DNA of 45,194 nt from Alterluteimonas quercicellularis (lineage in GTDB: Bacteria; Pseudomonadota; Gammaproteobacteria; Xanthomonadales; Xanthomonadaceae), in contig NZ_JAIWPR010000033.1 of NCBI RefSeq assembly GCF_021191635.1, positions 1 to 45,194 of the forward strand, written 5' to 3'. A program made the translations under genes and the position numbers. The notes under the pieces were generated by a model. It was not told the DNA's origin. It made no database searches and saw nothing but the letters and a program-made list of their open reading frames with translations. Positions 17,931-25,916 of this stretch are shown here, piece by piece (the stretch's first letter is position 1; each line of letters starts with the position of its first letter).

Positions 17931-18623
17931 ATGAAACCTGCGTTCTGGGCGCGCCGCGCCCACAAGTGGATCGGCCTGGTCGTGGGCGTCCAGGCCTTGC
18001 TGTGGACGGTGAGCGGCGTCTACATGACGGTGATCTCGCTCGACATCATCCACGGCGACCATCTCGCCCATGCCCATCGCGAGCCGCTGGCGCGCGATGG
18101 CGAGTACATCGCCCAGGACGCGCTGCTGGCGCGCTACCCCGGCGCCCGCGGCATCGCGCTCAAGCGGCTGCTCGACCGCGACGTGTTCGAGCTGCGCACC
18201 GGCGAAGGCACGCTGCTGGCCGATGCGCGCAGCGGCGAGCGGCTGACGCCGCTGCCCGAGGCCGACGCGATCGCGCTGGCGCGCTCGCTGTACCAGGGCG
18301 AGGCCGAGGTGGAGCGCGCCGAGTGGGTGACCCGGGCGCCGCAGGAGGTCTCCACCCGGCCGGTGCCGATGTGGGCGGTGCACTTCGCCGACCGCGGCGC
18401 CACCACGCTGTACTTCTCGCCCGACACCGGCGAGCTGCTCGCCCGCCGCCACAGCCTGTGGCGCTGGTTCGACTTCCTGTGGATGTTCCACATCATGGAC
18501 TACGACACCCGCAGCGACGTCAACAACACCCTGCTGCGCGTGGCCTCCGCGGTCGGCCTGCTGTTCGCGCTCAGCGGCGTCTGGCTGCTGTTCTACGGCT
18601 TCCGGCGGAGGACGCCGGCATGA
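17931..18623 (+). CDS. PepSY-domain inner-membrane protein
   Basis: A 230-residue protein with an N-terminal membrane helix preceded by RRAHKWIGLVVGVQALLWTVSG, the signature start of PepSY-TM proteins. A periplasmic PepSY-like region follows (VELRTGEG-like strands, LYFSPDTGELLARR), then the conserved RWFDFLWMFHIMDYDTRSDVNN segment and a last membrane helix (LLFALSGVWLLFYGF). His residues in the membrane-edge segments (HKW, FHIMDY) are typical haem or metal ligands in this group. The stop overlaps the next gene's start (ATGA). The two PepSY proteins share the same framework and probably arose by duplication. Likely works with the reductase encoded next. Confidence 0.85.
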   Translation: MKPAFWARRAHKWIGLVVGVQALLWTVSGVYMTVISLDIIHGDHLAHAHREPLARDGEYIAQDALLARYPGARGIALKRLLDRDVFELRTGEGTLLADARSGERLTPLPEADAIALARSLYQGEAEVERAEWVTRAPQEVSTRPVPMWAVHFADRGATTLYFSPDTGELLARRHSLWRWFDFLWMFHIMDYDTRSDVNNTLLRVASAVGLLFALSGVWLLFYGFRRRTPA

Positions 18624-20449
18624 CGCCCTGGATGCGCAGGCTGCACAAGTGGATCGGGCTGCTGGTCGCCGCCCAGTTCGTGCTGTGGATGGCCAGCGGG
18701 CTGATGATGGCCTGGCTGGACCACGATCGCGTGCAGGGCCACACCTGGCGCGCGCACCCGGCCGAGCCGGACGCGTGGCCGCGCGATGCGCTGCCGGCGG
18801 CGCAGGTGCTGGCCGCCGCCGGCGGCGAGGTGGGTGGCGTGGCCTCGGCCTGGCTCGGCGCCACCCCCGTGTACGAGGTGAGCGATGCCGCCGGCACGCG
18901 GCTGGTCGACGCGCGCAGCGGGCTGCCGCTGGCGCTCGACCCCGAGCGCGTGGCGCGGCTGGCGCAGGCCTCCTACGCCGGCCCCGGGCTGCCGGCCACG
19001 CCGCGGCTGGTCGAGCGCACGCTCGAGGCGCGCGGACATCAGGGGCCGTTCTGGCGCGTGGACTTCAGCGACGCCGAGGACACCACCGTCTACTTGTCCG
19101 CGCAGACCGGGCGGGTGCTGGTGCACCGCAACCGCACGTGGCGGCTGTTCGACATCTTCTGGATGCTGCACATCATGGACTACACCGGCCGCAGCGACTT
19201 CAACAACCCGCTGGTGGTGATGGCCGGCATCGGCGGGCTGTGGATGTCGCTCAGCGGCGTCTGGCTGCTGGTGGCGAGCTTCCGGCTGTCGGAGTTCGTG
19301 CCGCGGCGCTGGCGCCCGCGGCGCGCGCTGTCGGTGTTCGCGCCCGACGGCGCGCTGCTGCGCACGGTGCCGGCGGCCGCCGGCGAGACCGCCTACGTCG
19401 CCCTGGCCCGCCACGGCCTGCAGCTGCCGTCCAACTGCGGGGGCGGGCAGAGCTGCGGCCTGTGCGAGGTGCGGGTGCGCGGCCGCGCGCCCGAGCCGAG
19501 CGCCGCCGACCGCGCGCACCTGCCGGCCAACCGCCTGCGCATGGGCTACCGCCTGGCCTGCAACCTGCCGCTGGGCGCGGATGCCGAGGTGGAGGTGGCC
19601 GGCGGCGCCGGGCTGTGGACCGAGTCGGCCGCCACCGTCGAGCGCGTGGAGGCGGTGACGCCGTTCCTGCGCGAGATCGTGCTCAGGCCCGACGTCGCGC
19701 CCGGGCCGGACTACCAGCCCGGCGCCTACCTGCAGGTGCACGTGCCGGTCTACGACCTGCCGCGCGAGGCGATCGCGCACCCGGACGCCCATCGCGCCGA
19801 CTTCGACGCGCTCGCGCTGCCGGCCGCGCTGCGCAACCGCGAGCCGGTGCGGCGGGCCTACTCGCTGTCGCTGGCGCCCGCCGCCGACGGCGGCCGCCTC
19901 GGCCTGCTGGTGCGCTTCAGCCCCGGCGGCGCGCGCGGTGGCCGGCACCCGCCCGGCAAGGGCTCGGCCTGGATGTACACGCTCAAGCCCGGCGACCGCG
20001 TGCGCTACAGCGGGCCGTTCGGCGACTTCGCGCTCAAGCCCGGCGGCCGCGAGAAGGTCTTCATCGGCGGCGGCGCGGGCATGGCGCCGCTGCGGGCGAT
20101 GATCCGCGCGCTGCTGGCCTCGGGGGCGAGCGAGCGCATCCACTTCTGGTACGGCGCGCGCGACCTGCGCGAAGCCCCCTACGTGGACGAGATGCGCCGG
20201 CTCGCGCAGGCGCACCCGAACTTCAACTGGCAGCTGGTGCTGTCGGAGGCGGCCGAGTGCGGCGACGGCCTGCTGCGCGGCCTCGTCCACGAGGCGGCCG
20301 GCGCCGGTTTGCTCGCGCTGCATCCGGCATTGCACGATTGCGACTTCTACCTCTGCGGCCCGCCGGCGATGCTGGCCGCCACCCGCCAGTTGCTGCAGCG
20401 GCTGGAGGTGGCCGAGGACCGGATCGCCTTCGACGACTTCAAGATCTGA
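18620..20449 (+). CDS. PepSY-TM protein fused to 2Fe-2S ferredoxin and FAD/NAD(P)H reductase
   Basis: A 609-residue fusion. Residues about 1-235 repeat the PepSY layout of the preceding protein (RRLHKWIGLLVAAQFVLWMASG, LFDIFWMLHIMDYTGRSDFNN, final helix GLWMSLSGVWLLVASF). Then comes a plant-type ferredoxin domain with cysteines in CGGGQSCGLC and a later Cys in RLACNLPL. An NqrF-like flavin and nucleotide module follows (RRAYSLSLAP for FAD; FIGGGAGMAPLRAMI and FYLCGPPAM for NAD(P)H), ending YD-like FDDFKI. It could pass electrons from cytoplasmic NAD(P)H through the ferredoxin and PepSY membrane helices to reduce a periplasmic metal complex. Overlaps the preceding gene by 4 bases. Automatic annotation may call it NqrF, but the Na+-NQR complex is not encoded nearby. 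Confidence 0.88.
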   Translation: MTPWMRRLHKWIGLLVAAQFVLWMASGLMMAWLDHDRVQGHTWRAHPAEPDAWPRDALPAAQVLAAAGGEVGGVASAWLGATPVYEVSDAAGTRLVDARSGLPLALDPERVARLAQASYAGPGLPATPRLVERTLEARGHQGPFWRVDFSDAEDTTVYLSAQTGRVLVHRNRTWRLFDIFWMLHIMDYTGRSDFNNPLVVMAGIGGLWMSLSGVWLLVASFRLSEFVPRRWRPRRALSVFAPDGALLRTVPAAAGETAYVALARHGLQLPSNCGGGQSCGLCEVRVRGRAPEPSAADRAHLPANRLRMGYRLACNLPLGADAEVEVAGGAGLWTESAATVERVEAVTPFLREIVLRPDVAPGPDYQPGAYLQVHVPVYDLPREAIAHPDAHRADFDALALPAALRNREPVRRAYSLSLAPAADGGRLGLLVRFSPGGARGGRHPPGKGSAWMYTLKPGDRVRYSGPFGDFALKPGGREKVFIGGGAGMAPLRAMIRALLASGASERIHFWYGARDLREAPYVDEMRRLAQAHPNFNWQLVLSEAAECGDGLLRGLVHEAAGAGLLALHPALHDCDFYLCGPPAMLAATRQLLQRLEVAEDRIAFDDFKI

Positions 20450-20478
20450 ACGCGGCCTGCGCCGCACAGGAGCTGTCC

Positions 20479-21048
20479 ATGACCCGATGGTGTGTTTCCC
20501 TGCTCGCCGGCCTCGCGCCGATCGCGCTGGCCGCGTGCGCGGAACCGGCGGCGACGCCCGCGGCCGGGCCGGTCCCGGCGCCCGTGGCCGCGCCGCAGGC
20601 CGCGCCCGCCCCGTCCGCCGCACCCGGCGCCGCGCAGGCGCCGTTGCCGCGGATGGTCGTGCACAAGACCGCCACCTGCGGCTGCTGCGGCGCCTGGGTC
20701 GAGCACGTGCGCGACGCCGGCTTCGAGGTCGAGACGATCGACCACGAGGAGCTGGGCGAGGTGAAGTCGCGCCTGGGCATCCCCTACGGCAAGGGCTCGT
20801 GCCACACCGCGGAGATCGGCGGCTACTTCATCGAGGGCCACGTGCCGGCCGGGGACATCCGCCGGCTGCTGGCCGAGCGCCCCGACGCGCGCGGCCTGAC
20901 GCTGCCCGGCATGCCGATGGGCTCGCCCGGCATGGAGATGCCCGACGGCAGCCGCCAGGCCTTCACCGTCGAGCTGGTCGGCGCCGACGGCGGCACCGCG
21001 CCGTTCGCGCAGCACCCCGCGCAGCCGCCCACCGCCGCGTCTCCGTAG
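20479..21048 (+). CDS. DUF411-domain lipoprotein, predicted metal-binding
   Basis: A 189-residue protein with a lipoprotein signal (Cys20 in APIALAAC), a long Ala/Pro linker, and a DUF411 domain from about residue 60: MVVHKTATCGCCGAWVEHV, then GSCHTAEIGGYFIEGHVPA and LTLPGMPMGSPGMEM. The CGCCG motif, the conserved Cys-His pair and the Met-rich stretch are suited to Cu(I) binding, and DUF411 proteins are commonly found with copper genes. It is 29 bases downstream of the reductase gene with AGGAG before the ATG, so it is the last gene of the cluster. Its TAG stop lies inside the GC-rich repeat element that follows. Confidence 0.88.
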   Translation: MTRWCVSLLAGLAPIALAACAEPAATPAAGPVPAPVAAPQAAPAPSAAPGAAQAPLPRMVVHKTATCGCCGAWVEHVRDAGFEVETIDHEELGEVKSRLGIPYGKGSCHTAEIGGYFIEGHVPAGDIRRLLAERPDARGLTLPGMPMGSPGMEMPDGSRQAFTVELVGADGGTAPFAQHPAQPPTAASP

Positions 21049-21119
21049 GAGCGCGCTCGCGCGTGCGAGGCGCCCTCTCTCCGGCGTCGCGACACATCGC
21101 GCGCGAGCGCGCTCCTACA
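21045..21119. repeat. GC-rich inverted repeat, copy B
   Basis: GTAGGAGCGCGCTCGCGCG (21045-21063) is mirrored by CGCGCGAGCGCGCTCC-TAC (ending 21118) with a loop of about 35 bases. The TAG within the left arm is the stop codon of the DUF411 gene. Same family as the copies at 1-78, 25563-25895 and 33368-33447. Confidence 0.75.
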
Positions 21120-21162
21120 GGGATGGGCGCGCGCCCGCAGGCTTCGCTCTGCGGGCGGCGGC

Positions 21163-22215
21163 TCAGGCCCGCTCGATGCGGTCGCGCCCCGCGGCCTTGG
21201 CCCGGTACAGCGCCGCGTCCGCGGCGCTCATCCACTGCTCCAGCGTGTGCACGTCGTCGGTCAGCTCGGCGATGCCGATGCTCAGCGAGCAGCACAGGTC
21301 CGGGTGATCGTCGAAGCGCATCCCGCGCACGAGGTCGCGCGCGCGTTCGGCGATCCGGGCCGCGTCCTCGCCGCCGGTGTCCACCAGCAGCATCGCGAAC
21401 TCGTCGCCGCCGTAGCGCGCCGGCATGTCGATGTCGCGCACCGTCCGCTCCAGGATGCGGGCCACGCGCTCCAGCACGCGGTCGCCCATGCCGTGGCCGT
21501 AGCGGTCGTTGACCTCCTTGAAGCGGTCCACGTCGATCAGCACCAGGGTGATCGGCCGCCCGGTGCGGCGGTAGCGCAGGAACTCGTGCTGCGCGCGCGA
21601 CTCGAAATGGCGGCGGTTGGGCAGCTGGATGAGGGAGTCCGTGCGGTTGAGCCGTTCCAGCGCGCGGTTCTGGTCGGCGATCCGCCGGCCCAGCCGGTGG
21701 TTGAGCATGCTCAGCGCCACCGAGTAGAGGAACAGGAACGGCAGCGTCGCCACCAGCGTGCGCTGCGAGGCGACGGGCTCGAAGGGAAAGCCCAGCGCCC
21801 ACCACGTGGCGGCGAAGCCGATCAGCAGCACCAGGCTCGCGCGGCCCAGCAGCAGGGCGCCGCCGGCGGCGATCTTGTCGGCGCTCAGCGCCGTGAGCAG
21901 TACCGCGGACGGCCCGGCGCTGACCGCCATGGCCGCGATCCACGCACCGCCGAAGCCGGAGTCGAGCATCAGGCAGCGGAACTCCGTCGCCACCGGGCGG
22001 CGCGCGCGACGGCCCAGCCGCACCGCCACCTGCGGCCACGCGAAGGCGTTGAGCAGCAGCAGGGCCCACGCCCAGGCGGGCGCCGAGCGCTCCTCCAGCA
22101 CCGAGGCGATGGGCAGCATGGACAGCGCCGTGCCGAGCATGCGCATCCGGTAGATGCGCTCGACGAACTTCAGTTCGCTCGCTCGGCGCTCCTCTGCGAT
22201 CGCGTAGTGGGGCAC
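21163..22215 (-). CDS. Diguanylate cyclase with MASE2 membrane sensor
   Basis: A 350-residue inner-membrane enzyme making cyclic di-GMP from GTP. The N-terminal MASE2 region has several membrane helices and starts FVERIYRMRMLGTALSM, a typical MASE2 opening. The GGDEF domain (about residues 185-350) has the intact RYGGDEFAML active site and LIDVDRFKEVNDRYGHGMGD. An RxxD product-inhibition site (RDID) lies five residues before GGDEF, so it should be active and feedback-inhibited. I chose GTG at 22215 because AAGGAC precedes it and it starts just before the MASE2 region; an ATG at 22284 would add 23 unlikely residues. It converges on the repeat after the DUF411 gene and seems to be monocistronic. 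Confidence 0.92.
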   Translation of the reverse strand: MPHYAIAEERRASELKFVERIYRMRMLGTALSMLPIASVLEERSAPAWAWALLLLNAFAWPQVAVRLGRRARRPVATEFRCLMLDSGFGGAWIAAMAVSAGPSAVLLTALSADKIAAGGALLLGRASLVLLIGFAATWWALGFPFEPVASQRTLVATLPFLFLYSVALSMLNHRLGRRIADQNRALERLNRTDSLIQLPNRRHFESRAQHEFLRYRRTGRPITLVLIDVDRFKEVNDRYGHGMGDRVLERVARILERTVRDIDMPARYGGDEFAMLLVDTGGEDAARIAERARDLVRGMRFDDHPDLCCSLSIGIAELTDDVHTLEQWMSAADAALYRAKAAGRDRIERA

Positions 22216-22386
22216 GGCACGGGTCCTTGATGCGCATGTCGGGCACCGTCGATCCCGGCACGAGCGTTCGGAGAGCATCCGCACGCGCGTCCGTGCCGGC
22301 CGGTCCAGAGGCGGTCGGGCGGCGGCGCGACGCCGGGAACGGCGCGCACCGACGAGAGTGGCCCGGGCATTTCCGTCCGGGCCGGA

Positions 22387-22503
22387 TCAAGTCCATGTGA
22401 AGCCGCGGTGCGGGCCGTGCCCGGACCGGATCCGCCATGCGGTGGCGGGTCGCGCCGGGCGCGCGTGCGACGGGAGGAGATGGCGCTTCGTCCAGGGGTA
22501 CAT
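22387..22503 (-). CDS. Possible 38-residue small ORF upstream of the diguanylate cyclase
   Basis: ATG at 22503 is preceded by GGAAGG at 5 bases and by TATACT (22519-22524 on this strand), a good -10 box that would start the transcript just before the ribosome site. The peptide (MYPWTKRHLLPSHARPARPA...) is basic with no known features. It ends 171 bases before the cyclase start and could be a leader peptide, or the promoter may simply belong to the cyclase with a long 5' UTR. The rest of the 663-base gap (22216-22878) holds no other gene I can support. Confidence 0.25.
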   Translation of the reverse strand: MYPWTKRHLLPSHARPARPATAWRIRSGHGPHRGFTWT

Positions 22504-22878
22504 TTCGCCTTCCGTACTAGTATAGGACCGCTGCCTGGCGCCGGCTACGTCCTGCGCTGAGGTGCCGCCGGTCCCATAAAGGCGAAGGTTGGCCAAAGCC
22601 GGAACGTCGAGTATGAAACGGGATCGACTCCGAGCGGCCGCTCGGCTCGCGGGCGAGGTTGTGACGCTGGCTATGGATGAATCGCATGAACTTCGGACGG
22701 TTTCGACGACGCGGGTCCGGCCCGGCGACGCGTGGCACGTGATGCCGGTCGACGAACAGAGGTCCGCTCGCGACGCGGGAAGGCACCGTCCATCGCGCCT
22801 CCGAAAGTCCGACCGTGCGGAGGCCACCGCGTTCGAGGCGCGGCTTCGCAGCGATGGCGAACAGCCCTGGAGACCGGC

Positions 22879-24123
22879 ATGAGCCCAACCCGGCGTGGAT
22901 TCATCGCGACTGCGGCATGTCTTGGCCTTGGCGCGCAGGTGCATCGCGCTTTCCCGTCCACACGCGCTGGGATGACCGCCCAATCCTGGCGGCAAGATCT
23001 GGCTTTTCTGTATGCCCAACTGCAAGAGAATCACCGAAGTCTGTTCCACCACACTCCGGAGGAACGATTCCTGTCGGCCATCGCCGAACTGGATCGACGG
23101 ATTCCGCGTCTGCGCCCGCTCGAGATCGTTGCGGGCTTCCAGTCCATCGTCGCGCTGGCGGGCGACGGGCACACATTCCTGTCGACCGCCGATCTCTATC
23201 GATCCTTTCCCTTCGAAACCGCCTGGTTCGACGATGGCGTCAGGGTGGTGCGGACAACGCCTGAGACGCAGCAGCTTCTCGGACTGCGCATCGAGTACAT
23301 CGATGGTCGACCGATCGCCGAAGTAAGCGAACGTTTGGATACCGTCATACCAGGGGCAGAGAATGTCTGGTACGTGTTGTCGCAACGCCCCGACAGGCTG
23401 CGGCGCGCCGAACTCCTGGCGGCGCTCGGCATCATAGGATCGCCTGATCATATGCGTGTAAGAGGCGTCGACATGGCGGGTCGGCCCGCGGCGTTCGACA
23501 TCGCACCCCTGTCGGCCGGCCAGCCCGATGGGCAACTGACGGCCGCGCTCGCGCCCGCGAAGCCCGCCACGCCCGACCCCTCGTTCGGATGGGCGAGGCT
23601 CTACGACGGAGCGGCAGTGCATCTTCAGTTCCGCAGATACGACGATCTGCCACGCAGAGCGGCCGCATTGTTCGATGATCTGCGGGCGGCGCCGCCGCAT
23701 ACCCTCCTGATCGACCTGCGCGACAACCGCGGGGGCAACTACACGCTCCCCCGCGAGCATGTCATCGAACCGCTGCAGAACATGCCCGCGCTCAACCGGA
23801 CAGGCCGGCTCTACGTGCTGATCGGCCGCCATACCTTCTCGGCGGCCATGACGAACGCGTCGGATTTCCGAAGGGAAACCGAGGCCCTCCTGGTCGGCGA
23901 ACCGACGGGCGCCAGGCCGAACGGGTATCAGGAGCTGCATACCTTCGTGCTGCCGCATTCCCGGATTCGGGCCGCGTGCTCGATCAGGCGATACCGGTTC
24001 GACGACGCAAGCAGGGATGCGATCTACCCCGATCTGGACGCGGCTCCGGACTGGCCATCGCTCATGCAAGGCCGGGACAATGCGATCGATGCCGCACTCG
24101 CTCATGCGCGGACTACCGGGTAA
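22879..24123 (+). CDS. Exported S41 (C-terminal-processing) peptidase-like protein
   Basis: A 414-residue protein with a twin-arginine-like signal (RRGFIATAACLGLGA). An N-terminal helical cap of S41 proteases (LQENHRSLFHHTPEERF, LAGDGHTFL) is followed by the core domain: LIDLRDNRGGNYTLP, then GRHTFSAAMTNASDF, which holds the predicted catalytic Ser, and EALLVGEPTGARPNGY. No PDZ domain is obvious. The catalytic Lys was not located with certainty, so activity is likely but unproven. Codon use is visibly less GC-biased than its neighbours, and the gene is flanked by a 12-base direct repeat, which suggests acquisition. It is alone, 344 bases before the tRNA-Arg. Confidence 0.8.
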   Translation: MSPTRRGFIATAACLGLGAQVHRAFPSTRAGMTAQSWRQDLAFLYAQLQENHRSLFHHTPEERFLSAIAELDRRIPRLRPLEIVAGFQSIVALAGDGHTFLSTADLYRSFPFETAWFDDGVRVVRTTPETQQLLGLRIEYIDGRPIAEVSERLDTVIPGAENVWYVLSQRPDRLRRAELLAALGIIGSPDHMRVRGVDMAGRPAAFDIAPLSAGQPDGQLTAALAPAKPATPDPSFGWARLYDGAAVHLQFRRYDDLPRRAAALFDDLRAAPPHTLLIDLRDNRGGNYTLPREHVIEPLQNMPALNRTGRLYVLIGRHTFSAAMTNASDFRRETEALLVGEPTGARPNGYQELHTFVLPHSRIRAACSIRRYRFDDASRDAIYPDLDAAPDWPSLMQGRDNAIDAALAHARTTG

Positions 24124-24466
24124 CGATCGACCGCTTTCGGGATCGGCGAGTCATCGGACGGTCGACAAGTTGCCGACAGGCAGCCGGTACCCGTAGCTGC
24201 CCAGCGTCTCCTGGGGCATTTTCCGGACGCGCGGTCAGAAACGGCTGTTCGCCGACTTAGCGGCCGTAAAAGGCGAAGGTCGAGGCGGCAGCCCCCATCG
24301 AGACAGCGCGCCGCGGGCTTCGAGGCCGGGGATCGCGCTCCGGAACGACATTCCGGGCGACTTCTTCGCGCAGGCGCGGCCGCTTCCGCCGGCCTGAAGA
24401 CCGGGGCGCCGCCAGCCGGGCTGCGCGGGGGCTTTCGCGTCGTACGAGGCGGCGGACGGCGGGAAC
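24124..24466. other. Gap between S41 gene and tRNA-Arg, no gene seen
   Basis: This 343-base stretch has no coding frame with protein-like composition on either strand. It contains AAAGGCGAAGGT at 24269-24280, the partner of the same 12-mer at 22578-22589 on the other side of the S41 gene. tRNA genes are common insertion points, but no attachment-site copy of the tRNA end or integrase is visible. Confidence 0.5.
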
Positions 24467-24543
24467 TGGCGCGCCTGGAGGGATTCGAACCCCCGACCAA
24501 CGGCTTCGGAAGCCGCTACTCTATCCGGCTGAGCTACAGGCGC
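24467..24543 (-). tRNA. tRNA-Arg (anticodon CCG)
   Basis: Read on the minus strand, the acceptor stem GCGCCTG pairs with CAGGCGC. The D arm has GCTCAGCCGGATAGAGT, the anticodon loop is TTCCGAA (anticodon CCG, reading CGG) between GCGGC and GCCGT, and the T arm is GGGGGTTCGAATCCCTC. The discriminator base is G and the CCA end is encoded (24467-24469). All arms of the cloverleaf are complete. Confidence 0.97.
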
Positions 24544-24635
24544 GTAGCGGGGTATTGTCCATCATCGCGGCGTTTCGCGCGAGCCCGCACCGGTCACCGA
24601 CGCGCGCCCGGCGCCCCTGCGCAGGATCGAGGCCG

Positions 24636-25538
24636 TTGAACACCGAACACGCACGCCATGCCCCGCCCGCCTCGCCGCCCTGGCGCGAGCGCATCCGCCA
24701 GTACTGGAAGCTGACCCGCGGCGACCGCCCGATCGGCTGGCTGCTGCTGCTGTGGCCGACCTGGTGGGCGCTGTGGCTGGCCGCCGGCGGGCTGCCGCCG
24801 GCGTGGATCCTGTTCGTGTTCACCGCCGGCGTCTGGCTCACGCGCGCCGCCGGCTGCGTCATCAACGACTACGCCGACCGCTGGCTCGACCCGCAGGTCG
24901 AGCGCACCCGGGACCGCCCGCTGGCCAGCGGGCGGGTGTCGGGGCGCGAGGCGCTCGCGCTGTTCGCGGCGCTGATGCTGGCCGCGTTCGCGCTGGTGCT
25001 GACGCTGAACTGCCTGACCGTGCTGCTGAGCTTCATCGGCGTGGCGCTCGCGGCGACCTATCCCTACCTCAAGCGCTACACCCACCTGCCGCAGGTGTAC
25101 CTGGGCCTGGCCTTCGGCTGGGGCATCCCGATGGCCTTCGCCGCCGTGGAGGGCACGGTGCCGCCGGTCGCCTGGCTGCTCTACGCCGCGAACCTGTTCT
25201 GGACCACCGCCTACGACACCTGGTACGCCATGGTCGACCGCGAGGACGACCTGCGTGCCGGCTCGAAGTCCACCGCGATCCTGTTCGGCCGCTTCGACCT
25301 GGCGATCCAGGCCCTGCTCTACGCGCTGTTCTTCGCCGGCCTGGCCGCGGTCGGCCGTCTCGCCGCGCTCGGCGGCGGGTACTGGGCCGGCCTCGCGGTT
25401 GCCGCGGCGCTGGTGGCCTGGGAGTTCGCCATCGCGCGCCGGCGCGAGCGCGCGGCCTGCTTCCGCGCCTTCCTGCACAACCACTGGGTCGGCACCGCGG
25501 TGTTCGCCGGCCTCGCGGTCGACCTGGCGCTGCGCTAG
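24636..25538 (+). CDS. ubiA: 4-hydroxybenzoate polyprenyltransferase
   Basis: A 300-residue inner-membrane enzyme that attaches the polyprenyl chain to 4-hydroxybenzoate in ubiquinone synthesis. Both Asp-rich Mg-diphosphate motifs are present: NDYADRWLD and [13 protein letters not shown] followed by [31 protein letters not shown] at the start is characteristic. Eight or nine membrane helices are seen. No ATG is well placed: TTG at 24636 ([11 protein letters not shown]) follows GGATCGAGG and gives the usual length. ubiC is not adjacent. Confidence 0.94.
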   Translation: MNTEHARHAPPASPPWRERIRQYWKLTRGDRPIGWLLLLWPTWWALWLAAGGLPPAWILFVFTAGVWLTRAAGCVINDYADRWLDPQVERTRDRPLASGRVSGREALALFAALMLAAFALVLTLNCLTVLLSFIGVALAATYPYLKRYTHLPQVYLGLAFGWGIPMAFAAVEGTVPPVAWLLYAANLFWTTAYDTWYAMVDREDDLRAGSKSTAILFGRFDLAIQALLYALFFAGLAAVGRLAALGGGYWAGLAVAAALVAWEFAIARRRERAACFRAFLHNHWVGTAVFAGLAVDLALR

Positions 25539-25562
25539 CCGCTTTCGCGCGCCCGGCCCCGA

Positions 25563-25710
25563 TGGGGAGTGCGCTCGCGCGCGAAGCGTCGCTTCGGCAC
25601 CCGGTGGACGGCGCCTGGCGTGGTTCGTCGCCGTCCGCGCGCCGGGACGCGCTCTGCGTCGCTGCGGGTCCGGTGGCTTTGGCCCGGCCGCGCGCGAGCG
25701 CGCTCCTACA
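25563..25710. repeat. GC-rich inverted repeat, copy C (expanded loop)
   Basis: The left arm GAGTGCGCTCGCGCGCGAAG (from 25566) and right arm CGCGCGCGAGCGCGCTCC-TACA (to 25710) enclose about 100 bases, including GGGTCCGGTGGCTTTGGCC just before the right arm. The 378-base gap between ubiA and the HdeD-like gene consists almost wholly of this copy and copy D; no gene is seen in it. Confidence 0.65.
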
Positions 25711-25751
25711 GGGGCGCGTCGCCCGCGATGTTCCAGCAGATGCGGTTCTTC

Positions 25752-25895
25752 GCAGGAGCGCGCTTGCGCGCGACCGCTTCCGCCGGACCGCGAAAGACCG
25801 TGGCGGCCGCCGTCCGCGCGCGGGGCGCGTGCTTTTCGTACCGTGGGTCCGCTGGCTTTGGCCGGTCGCGCGCGAGCGCGCCCCGCGCCCCTACG
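25752..25895. repeat. GC-rich inverted repeat, copy D (expanded loop)
   Basis: The left arm GCAGGAGCGCGCTTGCGCGC (25752 on) and right arm GGTCGCGCGCGAGCGCGCCC (25864 on, ending CCCCTAC near 25894) enclose a loop with GGGTCCGCTGGCTTTGGCC, nearly identical to that in copy C. Copies C and D are therefore direct tandem duplicates of one element of about 145 bases. Confidence 0.65.
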
Positions 25896-25916
25896 GCCCG
25901 GACGGGAGCGCGCGGC

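Noticed and set aside
15053..17965. A 970-codon open frame antisense to the second receptor gene
   Set aside because: The opposite strand has unambiguous signal peptide, plug and barrel motifs; the antisense frame has none.
18620..20449. NqrF subunit of a sodium-pumping NADH dehydrogenase
   Set aside because: The C-terminus resembles NqrF, but the N-terminus is PepSY-TM and no other nqr gene is present.
22589..22882. A 97-codon + strand frame before the S41 gene
   Set aside because: No ribosome site, no motif, and composition like random sequence; the S41 protein starts independently at 22879 with its own signal peptide.
24102..24500. A 132-codon minus-strand frame beside tRNA-Arg
   Set aside because: It runs through the tRNA gene and has Arg/Pro/Ser-rich noise composition.
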